Under the pieces are notes generated by a model. The model was not told the DNA's origin, did not search any database, and was given only the letters and a program-made list of their open reading frames with translations. DNA of 64,000 bases from Branchiostoma floridae (lineage: Eukaryota; Chordata; Leptocardii; Amphioxiformes; Branchiostomatidae). Both the position numbers and the translations under genes were made by a program. This document shows positions 1-12,089 of this stretch, one piece after another; within the stretch, counting starts at the first letter, position 1, and each line of letters opens with the position of its first letter. The stretch covers positions 17,409,322-17,473,321 of the forward strand of contig NC_049996.1 of the NCBI RefSeq assembly GCF_000003815.2, read 5' to 3'.

Positions 1-22
1 TACGATATTATGTTTTTAGCAG

Positions 23-64
23 GACCAGAGAGACAAAATAATTTACACAGAAGAAGTGGCAAAG
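23..64 (+). CDS. Possible small exon (42 nt)
   Basis: A GTTTTTAGCAG acceptor and a GCAAAG|GTAAGC donor bracket an open 14-codon stretch, DQRDKIIYTEEVAK. Both splice sites are good, but the window edge hides the neighbours and no family is recognised. Confidence 0.28.
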
Positions 65-1700
65 GTAAGCTGTAACAGCAACATGTAACTGGAGAAAATG
101 ATGCGTTGATCATTTGCCAAATTAGCATTGCTTGAGAAATTGCAGTAAACCGACCGGTATTATGCCAATGGATGTTACCTTTATTCATCCTCTGTTGTTC
201 CTTTCTTTCCTGTTAGTAGTTGCACAAAACAAAAATCTACATGAGCATACAAAAAGTCATGAGAAAATGGGCGTATACTGACAAGAATTTTCATTTAATT
301 TTGGTCCGTCACAACCGCTATGACGTAAAACTTTACTGCTGGCCGTAGCATCAAAAATGGCGGGAAAATGGCGGCGTACGTTCAATTTGACCCATTCAGC
401 CGTAGATCCGGGCTATTATGCAACGGTTCCTCACACTTTTACACGGGTTGTAGGTCACCAAAAGAAATTCAAGATTGCTGTTGAATCATGTTCGTCTTGT
501 GCCGTGAGCACATGTGATTATTATCTACAAATCTGGCGATGAACGTGACAGTGTGTTTGTCCCACGACGAGCTCGCCTGCCCCGAAAATGACCTGAAAAC
601 TTTTGGCCTTGTTGTCTTCGAATGCATTGTTATCGATGCTTTGTAAATTATGTATTGGACACCTAGATGTCTGAAGTGTGCATACCTCAGAAATAACTAT
701 TGTTGCATGTGTAGATCTCTTTAAGTTCCACTATCTTTAATCGACCGGTATAAGGCTTATGACCGGTATTATGCCAATGCATGTTAAGGCAATGAGCAAA
801 ACAATAACTATTTGATCGTTCCGATATTTTTCAATCCTTCAAGAAACAAAATATAGTATGGGAGCTGTCAGATTTAGACCGTAAAATTTATTAAAATCCT
901 CCATATCCAAGGCTGAAGAATTCGATGTCAACAGTCAGTAATTGTATTATTACAATCCAAATACACGTAAACATCCAAGGGTATCGTCATTGGTACGACA
1001 AAAAAATTCAGCTCGACTTTTATGAAATAAGTTTACCTTGGACCCGACAAGAGCGCCCCACAACAGAAAAAAAGATTACTGCAGCACTTTCCTTGTTCAG
1101 ATTCAAACAATTCAATCTGCTTTATAAATCATAAGAAATAACATCGTGGTGTATTTCTTAATTAAGATGTTTTCTTAATAAAAATATGATTCTATAATCA
1201 GAATATTTATAACATACTTGCAACTTGAAATGTGATATCAAATTGGATCAAATTTAATAGATATCTAGCACTATGTTTATGAAGGTTAGACATCCAAGTA
1301 AACAATATTCAAATGCAATTCAATTTCTACAACTAGATAATAAATAAAGATTTTGGACGTTTCAAGTGACATCCATCACTCTTCTTCGTCTTCGTCTTCC
1401 TTACCCTCTAAAAACCCGACTGGGGTGTCGCTGAGGGGCATCACTACAATGAACTGGCAGAAACAGTTCAATACAAGTACAGCTAACTGATTGAACATGC
1501 CAATTCACTAACTCTTAAGGATAAAAAAAATCAGCAGATTGTCATTATTGTCCATAGTGCAGCAAGTTCAGACTTTTATTGGTGAGAAAATTATCAACAT
1601 TTCCAAGTCAAATTGCACCAAAATGGATAAATCAGGCGACATTTTAGAGTCATCAAAAGTGGCATGCAGCAACTAGACCTGCACCTCTCTCAGACTGGCC
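65..1700. other. No gene recognised; AT-rich DNA
   Basis: A 61-codon ORF at 357-542 begins in a good context (AAAATGGCGG) but matches nothing I know. The phrase GACCGGTATTATGCCAATG occurs at about 153 and 760, suggesting a small dispersed repeat. Otherwise unique sequence. Confidence 0.5.
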
Positions 1701-1715
1701 TTTCAACTCAGAACA

Positions 1716-1965
1716 TCTGATACACTACGCCAAAACGTAGTTACTCAAGCAACTGGATACGGTTTTGGAAACGGTCAGACATTTCAACTACTATCAAGCA
1801 GTTTTCATCAGTGACACTTAAGAGATCTAGTTGGAGAGGGTTTATATATTCTAGCTGTGGATTGATATGTAAAAGTGTTCTGAAGAACAGTAGTTGAAAC
1901 ATTTGACCATTTCCAAAACCAAATCCAGTTGCTTGAGTAACTGCTATTTGGGGTATCTTATTACC
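1716..1965. mobile_element. Inverted-repeat element (MITE-like), copy 1
   Basis: About 75-bp arms at 1716-1790 and 1891-1965 are inverted copies (core AGTTACTCAAGCAACTGGAT) around a 100-bp middle. Related pieces occur at 14565-14642, 29605-29690 and 39760-39875, so this is a dispersed family. The ORF across it on the minus strand is not a gene. Confidence 0.65.
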
Positions 1966-2206
1966 TGGATGTCTAACCTTCATCGACGCATCTGATACAC
2001 TTGTTGGTATCACTATCATCACTGACTGGAAGCGTAGAAGATTTTGAGAAGATTTTGAGCGTAGAGATTGCGTGTTACGACTAACAGTCACGTATGTTGT
2101 CTAGGTGCATGAATTACTCAATGGATGATTTTCAAAAAGATTCAAACGTTATTTCAAGGAATTCGAAAGTATAGAATTCCGTAATAATCTCAATATGTTC
2201 GTTTTT

Positions 2207-2212
<6 letters not shown>

Positions 2213-2248
<36 letters not shown>
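2213..2248. repeat. (TA)n microsatellite
   Basis: About 18 uninterrupted TA units. A shorter TATA run lies at 15620-15633. Confidence 0.95.
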
Positions 2249-2250
<2 letters not shown>

Positions 2251-3135
2251 TTTCGGACTCCAGGAAGATTAGTGGTACCAACTCGGTGGTATCGCTAATG
2301 GAGATCCTAATACATGTAAAACAAACAAACAAACATACATTATTTTATTGAACATACTGGAGACAGGCCATTGCAATTTTTTCCTTGTTTGTTGGGCAGT
2401 ATCAAACAAGTGAAACTTTAGCAATACAACAGACCGAAAATAAAACTTTAATTTATCATCAATACCTAAAACTGTGTGTTCCAGGGTACAACTAAAATTT
2501 ACTTGCTGTGGCCTAAGGCCAAAACAATTTATTTTCTGGGTTCTCATACATTTCAAGGTAAAAAGCAAACAGTCATTATTAAGTGCAGACAGGGAAGAAA
2601 ACATCAAAACCATCTTTATTGAGTCTTGGACAAACAATAAGTACAAGGACAAGATGTATGACAAATAAAATACTTAGTGTTACATATCCAGTTACATGTC
2701 AACCTTTTTCTGGAATTAGGGCATCCAGAGGGCACAAGGTATTAAGACATGTTAAAATCGTGTGCATCGGACTGCATATTCAACAAGAAGATGGAAAAAC
2801 TAGCACATTGAACTATGAGTATATTCACTCCGTTTTTCCTGTAATTTTTTCTTTAAATCTGAGGACCAACAAATCAGATTGGTGTTGCCTAAATGACAGA
2901 AGTTATCAGGAAACTGGAGCCGCTGGTTTTTAGGTCTGCATGCCCAAATATACAGAAGGGAATGTCCCGTCAGGGTTGGGCTGGGCCGGGTGAACGGTTT
3001 AACACAGGTTGGAGTGATGCTGACGTGTCGTATGTCAGTCTAACCCGGATAACAAGCGCACAGAGACAGCTGGGATCAGTGCTTCATGTAGCAACCGCAA
3101 TCAGCAACAACTGGAGTTACTCTTCTCTCTCTGGA

Positions 3136-3880
3136 GTTACTAACCACGGCTTAAACATCACGCTTTTATGGGATTATCTTTAAACACTCAGGTAAGGTGT
3201 CAGTCAGATTTCAGAAAGCATGTTTTTATAAGTCCGAGTTCTCAGACGTATATAAAGATAAATGAATTTATGCAGTCCTTGTCAAACGTAGCTACTAACC
3301 ACGGTATAAACATCGAGCTTCTTTGGACTCAGGTAAGACACTGTATAGTCAGATTTCAGAAAGCATGTTACTATATATAAGTCGAAGTCATAAATCAATG
3401 ATAAATGACAATGAAAATGGTCCTCATCAAATTTACAGATGAATGAACTAACAGAATTCCAAACAGAATGTAACCCAGCAGAACTATGTCAAACCTTTGC
3501 TGCAATTTTCTCAATCTGGCATACTTTTCTAATAGCACAAAAACACATTGATAACATTCCCCAATCAGCATCAAAAACAAATGACAATGAAAATTGTCCT
3601 AATCAAATTTACAGATGAATGAACTAACTAAGAGGTACTAACCACAATTTAAACATCATGCTTCTAAGGGATTACCTCTATCTTTTTATAAGACGAAGGC
3701 TGATCTTTAATGTATATGATGACGAATGAATTCGGTCATCGTCAAGTTGACGGACGAATAATACTTTATTGTCATCAACAAATAGAGGTAATAACCACAG
3801 TTTAAACACACTTCTATGGGATTACCTCTGAACACTCAGGTAAGTTGTTTTAGTCAGAAAGCAATGTTTGATAAGTCGAA
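3136..3880 (+). repeat. Degenerate repeat cluster with recurring CTCAGGTAAG
   Basis: Four related blocks (3136-3236, 3296-3388, 3630-3690 partial, 3786-3880) share ACTAACCACGG.TTAAACATC, ATGGGATTA.CTCT, ACACTCAGGTAAG and CAGATTTCAGAAAGCATG. A consensus donor (CTCAG|GTAAG) recurs, as in the exon-border repeats of the kinase gene, but no associated exon is recognised. Confidence 0.65.
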
Positions 3881-4636
3881 CGTTGTCCTCAGGTGTATAG
3901 CCTCCATAGCAGGCTCTCTAGGCGCTTTTTATTTTGCTCATAATACACTTTTGCTGGCTATTTCTTTTTGTACTTGGTCGCTGATTGCCGGCCATCCTGA
4001 TTGATGATGTGCAACAAATGCTGCAGTCTGTCCATAGATCCTTATGGTCATACAGAGTCTCTATGGGGATATCAGGTGTCCACTATATGACATATTAGAA
4101 CAACCCCTCCAGGGGAGGTACCAGACATGTACAGGAAGGAATCCTCCGGGATCTGGTAATGTCATTATCTGTGGGCACTGTAGATGGGGTCTGTTTTCAG
4201 TCAGGTTACCGCTGTAAAAATGGAGGCATTGGCTTTAGTCTGTGTGTGTGTTTGTTTGTAATGATGTGTGTCCCTAGTTATTTGCTTATCGGTATGGTGG
4301 TTTTGAAAAGGTGTCCTTTGACACCTGTTCTGCCATACCCACCATTGTCGTTGTATATGGAGAATCCTAATAAATAAATAAATAAATTTGAATACACAAT
4401 ATAACTTAGTACAAGATGTGATGCAGAAGATGGTGCAACTGAAGACTGGCAGGATGGGAAGGTTGTGTTTGGCTCTGGGCCAAAGTTGGTTTCCAGAATA
4501 GGACAGTAGGCTAATAGCCATGATAAATAAAATGGTTGCAAAGGCAGGAAATTTTGTTCTTCTGGCAAATTGCTGCAAACACAATATCGAGCAATAAAAA
4601 ATGCTTTTCGATTGATATTAGCAAAGCATCAATAGC

Positions 4637-4800
4637 CAGGTGGTCCTTATGTAGAGGTGGTCACTTCTACAGGTTTGACTGTATATCAATGGCCAGGTGG
4701 TCTTAATGTAGAGGTGGTCACTTGTACAGGTTTGACTGTATATGAATGGCAAGGTGGTCCTTACGTAGAGGTTGTCCCTTGTACAGGCTTGACTGTGTTT
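4637..4800 (+). repeat. Tandem repeat, about 56 bp x 3
   Basis: Three units share CCAGGTGGTCCTTATGTAGA and GTGGTCACTTCTACAGGTTT then GACTGTATATCAATGG. A related phrase occurs at 39900-40050. Confidence 0.8.
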
Positions 4801-5439
4801 ACTGCAAACTGCACACAGAACTCAGTCCCTGGCACAGACTATGCGGTTGGAAGCCAGCCACTGGCAGTACTTAACTGTGAGTTACATAAAACTGCCATCA
4901 GACAGCGATAAGACTCCCAAACAAGCTTCAGGTCCCCAACCATAACATTACCTTTTACAGATGTAACACGAGAAGGTTGACCTCTGTACCGGAGGTCGGG
5001 AGAAAGATGGACGCCAAATATTGTTGTACAGTCTGAAGTGCACCAGTAGGTCATGGCTGGGACAACAGACAGAAATATCAGCAAAGTGTTTATTTAGCCT
5101 TAAGAACTAGTTATATCAAATGTTTTAAGATAAAAAAAGGGACTGAACATTTCATTTTACTATTTTTATCATTTATAGTAGCTAGTACCAAATGATATAT
5201 CAAATAAATGATGGAAGTAATTAACTTGCAAGTTATCCATTATGATTAATGAAGAAGACAGCTGATATAAAAATAATGAAAAAAAACTTTAAAAGATATT
5301 AAAGATCAAATAAATTTTTTGCAGAATGTAACCTAGCAGAACTATGTCAAACTTTAGGTGCAATTTTGTCAATCTGGCATAATATTATTATACTTCTCTC
5401 ATAGCACAAAAATAAATCGATAAAATTCCCCAATTAGCA

Positions 5440-5720
5440 TCAAAACTGATCACTTGATTTCCATCAAAGTTTCCAGTCAGTTATTAATACTCCATACAGC
5501 AATCACTCATGGTATCAATTTTCAAAATGGATCCTAATTGATTTTACTTAATTAATGCAAATTAATGAAATCAGCTATTGTTGTTATATCAGTCCCTAAT
5601 TGTTCAAATGTTTATGCTTTAGATCAATAATGTTCAATTACTGTATTACATTAATTATGCTTTAAGAATCATTTGAGCATGTTATTCAATTAGCTAAAAC
5701 ACAATTAAGACAAGACAATC
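5440..5720. other. AT-rich block dense in homeodomain/POU-like motifs
   Basis: Contains an octamer ATGCAAAT (5555-5562) and many TAAT/ATTA cores. No repeat family is recognised. It could be a regulatory element, but that is only a motif impression in AT-rich DNA. Confidence 0.2.
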
Positions 5721-5970
5721 AGCCACAAAAGTACATGTACATCTCTAACAACTTACAGGGATCGACTCAGAACTTCCTGAGTTATCTAACAGAAGTCAGT
5801 GCCTTAGGGTCCCAAGCCTCCAAGTGAAATATTTTTCTTTTGACTTCAGAGATGAGCCCATCAGGGACTGGTTCATAGGTTCTTGTGTTATCCCTGGAGA
5901 AATCCCTTTCCTTGGGTGCCAAAAAGCCAATGACTACTTAATCAATGACTTGGAGTCTTGGACACTCATG

Positions 5971-6090
5971 GTAGCCTGGTATCCAGCCGTAATATAGCTT
6001 CCGAGTCTCTTCTCTCCTCTTCGCAAGTACGTAAAGAAGAAGAGGAGAGAAGAGACTCGGGAGCTATATTACGGCTGGATACCAGGCTAC
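5971..6090. mobile_element. Fold-back MITE with 7-bp target duplication
   Basis: Near-perfect inverted arms of about 52 bp (GTAGCCTGGTATCCAGCCGT ... ACGGCTGGATACCAGGCTAC) surround a 16-bp loop. ACTCATG directly flanks both sides (5964-5970, 6091-6097). Transposase type unknown. Confidence 0.88.
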
Positions 6091-6378
6091 ACTCATGGAC
6101 CTTGCAATGATGCAATCATCGATGTTGGAGTCAGTTAAAATGATGAGAAGCTGTAGCAATTTTAGACAAGTGCACTGCACCTGTCTAAGATTGCTACATC
6201 ATCACAGGAATTGCCACAGTCATATTAAGAACATGTAGCAAGTCATGAGTAGATGATAGATGTTGTGATGTAGCAATAATTGTAGCAGTCTGAACTAGCA
6301 TGAGATAATCATCGCAGTCAAGATTAGCTTGAGTAAAGTGTTAGGAATGAATTACATTTTAAATGATAATGCCATAAT

Positions 6379-6560
6379 GTAACAGTTTCGACGTAACAGT
6401 TTGCACCCTGAGTTGATGTATCAGTGTTCCCCTGTAATAATGTAACAGTTTAGACATAACAGTTTGCATCCTGAGTTGATGTATCAATGTTCCCTGGTAA
6501 TAATGTAACAGTTTCGATGTAACAGTTTGCACCCTGAGTTGATGTATCAGTGTTCCCCTG
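6379..6560 (+). repeat. Tandem repeat, 63 bp x about 2.9
   Basis: Units start at 6379, 6442 and 6505, each with GTAACAGTTT, CAGTTTGCACCCTGAGTTGA and TGTTCCC. Confidence 0.9.
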
Positions 6561-6567
6561 TGGTGCA

Positions 6568-6672
6568 GTAGCGAAGCCTAATCTGCCACACCGCTGTGCT
6601 GCCTGTAACAACTGCAGTTACTGTAGCGAAGCCTAATCTGCCACACCGCTGGGCTGCCTGTAACAACTGCAG
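6568..6672 (+). repeat. Tandem repeat, 55 bp x 2
   Basis: GTAGCGAAGCCTAATCTGCC begins at 6568 and 6623, each followed by CTGCCTGTAACAACTGCAG. Confidence 0.9.
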
Positions 6673-7615
6673 GCTGTGCCTAAATATAGCCGTGAGGCTC
6701 ACATTGCGGAGAGGGTTTGTCCTGCGTAATGTGGCCCTCCTCCCTCCTGTCTCTACATGCTCTCACTTCCTCCCCTCCTCAGCCGACCGGTTTATGTTTT
6801 TATGTGAGCACATGTGGGAAACTCTGCAGTGGACATGGTACTGACTCAGAGGTAACGGGACATCGTTAGTGACACTAATTATGGGGACTAATTGATAAGT
6901 TGTGGGCTGGACTATGTTTGACACATGGCATGGTTAAAGATAGACCAGAATTGCTACATGCAGTCCCGGCATTTCAGTGTGTTTAAATCGGCATGTGGAA
7001 GCTTTACAACTATGGATTATGTTATGAACCAAAGTTCTTACTACATAGATCAGTATTGCATCTTCATTTTAAAAAATTTATAACTTTTTCCAATTTTAAA
7101 AGAAAAATTAACTGACAAATCTTGTAAATTGAACAACTTGAGGATTTTGACATTTTTTTCTAGAGAGAGATAATTGAAATAGATGAAATATGAATTTCCA
7201 TAATGTGTCAGTCATATTTTTGATGGAATTGTTAATTGTTTTTTTCTGAATTTACCCAAATACAATAAAGATCTTGCACTTGATATGATTTGTCTACAAT
7301 TAAACTGGACCCCTAATTGTTAGGTTAATTGATAAAATAGCAAACATACTCTTATCAGTGAAAACTGTTTTGTAAGCATACATTTGAGAATAATCAACTT
7401 TGGTATTTCTATCTATGAAACAGTCATACTATTAGGATTTCCCAAAGAAAATTATGATTATTATCAACATAGGATCTAAGTTTCTTGAATACTTATTATT
7501 GAGAACAAAATTATGAGGAGTGATTTACATAATGGCATTTCAACTCAATGGTAATGATTTTAGAATAATAATAATAATTATCATATTATAAATGATTATC
7601 TTTCCTGTTCCTTAG

Positions 7616-7659
7616 TGGTGATGCTGAGAAGTCCCGGGCCGGCCCCCCTCCCCACCCAG
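7616..7659 (+). CDS. Possible small GC-rich exon (44 nt)
   Basis: A pyrimidine-rich acceptor (TTTCCTGTTCCTTAG) and CCCAG|GTAACA donor flank a GC-rich 44-nt stretch within AT-rich DNA. Two frames are open (GDAEKSRAGPPPHP or VMLRSPGPAPLPTQ). There is no homology, so it is only a splice-signal observation. Confidence 0.2.
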
Positions 7660-7959
7660 GTAACACTTGTTGTCTTTCGTCACTCCTCTTGGAGCATCCA
7701 TAACAACATGGGGCTGCCATAGGGGTTACTGGAACACTGCATGCGCAATAACAAGCTGGGGCTGCAATAGGGGTTACAGAAACACCACTGCAGGTTACAG
7801 ATACAGTTAGGTTAAGTTTTACGGTACACAACTTAATCTTATTATCATTATATCATAACTGATTCCTACGGATGATTGATTGATTGATTAATTGATTGAT
7901 AATCAAGTTTTCAAGGCCACGATGGCTTGTTTGGTCCTCTGGTCTTCTCAATTACTTTT

Positions 7960-8610
7960 AACTTTCATGTGATCCAAATTGAGACACTTTAGAATTTAGA
8001 GTTACCTTGCTTAGTTTTGTGGTATGTCATTGTCATGTCAGGTGTTGAGCAGATGTTGGTTACATTTTTAACTTTCATGCAATCCAAGTTTGAGAGACTT
8101 TCAGTGATGGTTACCTTGCCAAGTTTTGTGGTATGTCGCTGTTGTCACAGTGTCAGGTATTGAGTGGATGTTGGTTACATCTTTAACATTCATGCGATCC
8201 AAGTTTGAGAGACTTTCAGTGATGGTTACGTTGCCAAGTTTTGTGGTATGTCGCTGTTGTCACAGTGTCAGGTATTGAGTGGATGTTGGTTACATCTTTA
8301 ACATTCATGTGATCCAAGTTTGAGAGACTTTCAGTGATGGTTACCTTGCCAAGTTTTGTGGTATGTCGCTGTTGTCACAGTGTCAGGTATTGAGTGGATG
8401 TTGGTTACATCTTTAACATTCATGCGATCCAAGTTTGAGAGACTTTCAGTGATGGTTACGTTGCCAAGTTTTGTGGTATGTCGCTGTTGTCACAGTGTCA
8501 GGTATTGAGTGGATGTTGGTTACATCTTTAACATTCATGTGATCCAAGTTTGAGAGACTTTCAGTGATGGTTACCTTGCCAAGTTTTGTGGAATGTCATT
8601 GTTGCTGTGT
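7960..8610 (+). repeat. 115-bp minisatellite with 230-bp dimeric order
   Basis: About 5.5 units (CATGYGATCC landmarks at 8191, 8306, 8421, 8536, exact 115-bp spacing) sharing AAGTTTGAGAGACTTTCAGT and GGTATGTCGCTGTTGTCACA. Alternate units match each other better than neighbours do. Confidence 0.93.
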
Positions 8611-8619
8611 CAGATGCTG

Positions 8620-9560
8620 AAAGGACATAGGTTAGTCATGAGAGGAAAGTCCATCTAAGGTCTAACGCTAGTTCACCTTTATCCCTAGGGTAACCTTATA
8701 AATTTGACCTTAGTTATAGTACCATGACCTTGACGCCGATCATCACCATGGCCAAGGTCAATAATACACTGTATGTAACCCAAAGTCACCTTGCAGGGTT
8801 CTAGATGCAGCTATAGAACTCATATGCCTTAAACCCCAATGTCAGGTCACTTCTGGGGTCACCAGGTCATGACCTCACAATAAACAAATCAGCAGTCCTA
8901 ATCTTCTTGCACATCTGACTAATTCATTCAGCTATTCATTCTATCATTCCTTTTGTTACTACTTCTACTGATACTTCTATTCCTACTTTACTACTATCAT
9001 AATAGCATAGTATTTATGATATTCATGTTTTAAAAGAGATTATTGTGTAATACTATATTGACCTGTGAACATGTGACAAGTGACATGCCTGTCAATTCAG
9101 CCAATGGCTGCAAGTAGGCTGTATTGCAGGAATACTCTTTAAGCAATTAGATTATCATGATTATAATAATAATAATTAATAATATAGGGTGTATATTATC
9201 ATTACAATATTATCATTATCATCATCTATATCCGGGTACTTCTGATATGATGCTTTAGTAGATTTCTTTTAACTTCTCTTCTTCATGTCAGTCTTATATA
9301 TTGAATCTCATGCAGACTTATAAGAGTTCATATATATTAAAATTAATATGCATTATGTCTGACTCAGCAGTACCATCTACTACTAGTAGATAGTCACTGT
9401 GTTCCCATGTTGAAAATTATAATAATCACAGAATGACCTTTGTAATCAGGGTACCCATTAAACCCCATGCAGGCCCTCCAGCTGCAGTTGTGAGTGCACA
9501 GTAGCCCCCAGTGAAACCCGACACCAGGAATGTAGTGCATGCTGGGAATGCCAGATAAAA
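8620..9560. other. No gene recognised; intergenic DNA
   Basis: AGGTCA-type half-sites cluster at 8840-8880 (including an AGGTCATGACCT palindrome). From 8925 on the sequence is TAC/ATT-rich low complexity. No open coding frame of note. Confidence 0.5.
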
Positions 9561-9579
9561 CAGGAGTCAGACAGGAGTT

Positions 9580-9789
9580 ACTGTAAATGCATTTAAGTTT
9601 GCGGGGGATTTAATTTCGCTATAGCAGGAAAAAGGACTTTTTGCAGTGGTTTTAAGTTCCCGGTAGCACCATGCACTGTAGTCTCTTACTGTCATAGAAA
9701 AATGTTCGGGTGGTTTTAAGTTTGCAGTGAAGCGTCCACCGCGAAAACCGCGAACATTAAACCACCGCAAAAGTTTCTGCATTTAAAGT
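9580..9789. mobile_element. MITE family A, copy 1
   Basis: A 210-bp palindromic element starting TACTGTAAATGCATTTAAGT and ending TTTCTGCATTTAAAGTA, with internal GGTTTTAAGTTC.CGGTAGC and GCACCATGCACTGTAGTCTC. Two further copies at 35061 and 62325 are in the same orientation. The minus-strand ORF here is an artefact. Confidence 0.9.
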
Positions 9790-9799
9790 AGTATACAGA

Positions 9800-11000
9800 C
9801 TGGGTTCAGTAAAAGGAGAACTCAACTCAAACCTACCAGACTGCCTCCGAGTGATTAGATTTTTGTTTATTTTAACCTTTGTTTATTCATGAAAGCTCTT
9901 TTTCATTAAGGTCATGAGGGAAGAGGCTCAAGGTCAGACAAAGTACATGATAGTGATACAGTTCACATCATTAAAAGTCCTAAAGAATCTTATAAGTTTA
10001 TAATATCATGCACAAATTTTTACATACATGGTACAAAATACTGTAAATTAACATACTTGGGTATATTTTGTGGTTGTTAGAAAGGACTTTTAACTGTTTT
10101 CAAGTTTGAGGTTGAAACATTCAGTACAGTACTGTACAGTAGTGATAGTTAATGACAATTATCTTTCTTGCATATCCATGCGCAAGATGGAGTAAATGCA
10201 TTAAGTTAGATAACCTTAAAGTAAACGAGGCAAATGATTTTATTGCCTGTTTCCTGTTCTTAAAACATTTTAACAATATTTACATGAAAAATCATATTAT
10301 TATTTTGTGGTACTGTAAATGCATGTATATAATCTTGATACACAAGTCATATTTAAGCAAGTTGACAAGGGCTGAGAGAAAACTTGAATATAATGTGCCA
10401 GAATTCACCTTCTGAAACTCTGTGCGTACCCTGAATAATCTAGCCTCAAAATCAGTGGTCAAAGGTCAAACCAAAACCGTCACCGGTGGAGGTCAGAGGT
10501 CAGTGTGTACCCGATAATCCTCCCACATGTCCTGAGGGCGTACCGTGATCACAAAGCTCCAAACCTGACGTCAAACCTGCCCCAGGGGACTGATAAACGT
10601 GCTTCCCTACAGACTAAACCTCCAACCGTTCCTGAGTGGGTCTTAGGAGATCCACACCAGATTGATTCCTTGTTTCTTGAATTTCTACAAGCAAACATGG
10701 TGAACTTGAAAATCAGCATGAAAACAATATGACGAGAAAGTCACAATTTCATAGAGTGAAGAGAGTCAGATTGCAGATTTATTCTCATCATTGAGCTTTT
10801 ATCTTGTCGTGTTAACTGCTGTAAACTATTTGAGAACCCTAACAATGATATATGAAATAGGAATTGTACAAAAATGTAGTCACTAGTGGCATGTTTAGTT
10901 CTTAGCTGTCTCAGAAGCTGAGGTTGTGACTTTTCTGAGTTAAAAGTCTGACGTTGTGTTAGGTGTGCCCCCTTTGCTACAGATCACCAATAGTCTTTTG
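9800..11000. other. No gene recognised
   Basis: AT-rich to 10,430. Short ORFs (10152-10415, 10505-10732) match nothing known. AGGTCAGAGGTCA, a DR1-type nuclear-receptor half-site pair, lies at 10491-10503. Confidence 0.45.
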
Positions 11001-11002
11001 AT

Positions 11003-11212
11003 AAGAGGGTCTGCATGCTCTTTTACGTAAGGCGTAGGCAGCCAGGTATTTTATTTCCCGTAATTCGTAGGGAAAACCATCTTATCTACGTAAATCGTAG
11101 GGAGATGACGAAATTTAGCGTAATTGCCTTCCTTGATTTAGCGTAATACGTAGGGGGTTCTCCTGAATTCAGCGTAAATTGTTGTCCGGACCCCCCATAC
11201 TGACCCTCTGAT
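11003..11212 (+). mobile_element. Dispersed TACGTAGGG-rich repeat, copy 1
   Basis: Starts GAGGGTCTGCATGCTCTTTT and contains GGAAAACCATCTTATCTACG and GACGAAATTTAGCGTAATTG. An inverted copy lies at 42728-42930. Confidence 0.82.
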
Positions 11213-11279
11213 AAGTGTGCTGGGTCCTTTTACATACAGAGGTTTGATATGTCGCTAAATTGCCTTCAAACACAGACAT

Positions 11280-11375
11280 TGCTAGAATTGAACTCACAGA
11301 ATTCGATTCAGATGGCCAAGCAGAGGGGTTGCATTACCGCTTGCACCACAGGGACACAGACCAGAAGTTATTGCA
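11280..11375 (-). mobile_element. tRNA-derived SINE head, degraded
   Basis: On the minus strand GGTGCAAGCGGTAATGCAAC and GTGAGTTCAATTCTAGC resemble A- and B-box parts of a tRNA. Too degraded to be a tRNA gene. Confidence 0.5.
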
Positions 11376-11664
11376 TATTCTAGTAACACAGACCACTTTG
11401 CTCCATGGAGCACAGATGGATGGTTCAGCCATGTGACCTCTGACCCCTCGGGATATTCCTGTCTGTGCTAAAAGTTTATGACCTTGTTGAGTCGCTTTAC
11501 GACCTTGTTGAGTTGTGCGAATGCGTTCCGGAGTGACTACTGACCTGAATATGCCGTCTGAATAATGTTCTTATTCTGCAGAAGATAAAATATTTATGGA
11601 ATATGATATACTTATAATAAGTTGAGGCCATTTCAATTCATTTCTTTGGTTTTAGGAAACGTTG

Positions 11665-11895
11665 TAATGCCAGTTCACCTTTATCCTGATTTATTTAAAG
11701 TAACCTATATCCATCGCTTTTTGGAAAGAGGTATTAAGGGATATCAAGTCGGCAGAAACTTCAAATTGCAATTCTTTCACACTACAGCAGTTTGAAACTA
11801 TGAACTGTCTGTCGACTTATTCCTAAATATCCCGTATCAAATGTATAAAAGCTCCGGATAAAGGTTACCCCACGGATAAAGGTAACTAGCTAGCG
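11665..11895. mobile_element. MITE family B, copy 1
   Basis: The ends are inverted: GCCAGTTCACCTTTATCC at the left, GGATAAAGGTAACTAGCTAG at the right. The same terminal motif (CACCTTTATCC) ends the element at 28642-28868, and a lone end occurs at 8665-8695. Confidence 0.7.
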
Positions 11896-12089
11896 TTAGA
11901 GTAGAAGTAGGGCATCGTGAAAACAGGGCAGGATTTAGGAAAACATGAACTTGACAATATTTCTTTAATTTCTGAACCTGAGACTCTGTTTTATGTTGGT
12001 ATTCCTGTTCAGAAACGGATTTCGTCAGGTTGGTAGAATAGGGCACATACTTTTAGGAGAAATATAGAAGCTCTGAGGAAGGTGTCTGA

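Noticed and set aside
357-542. 61-codon ORF with good start context
   Set aside because: No recognised family, no donor joining it to anything; left as unsupported.
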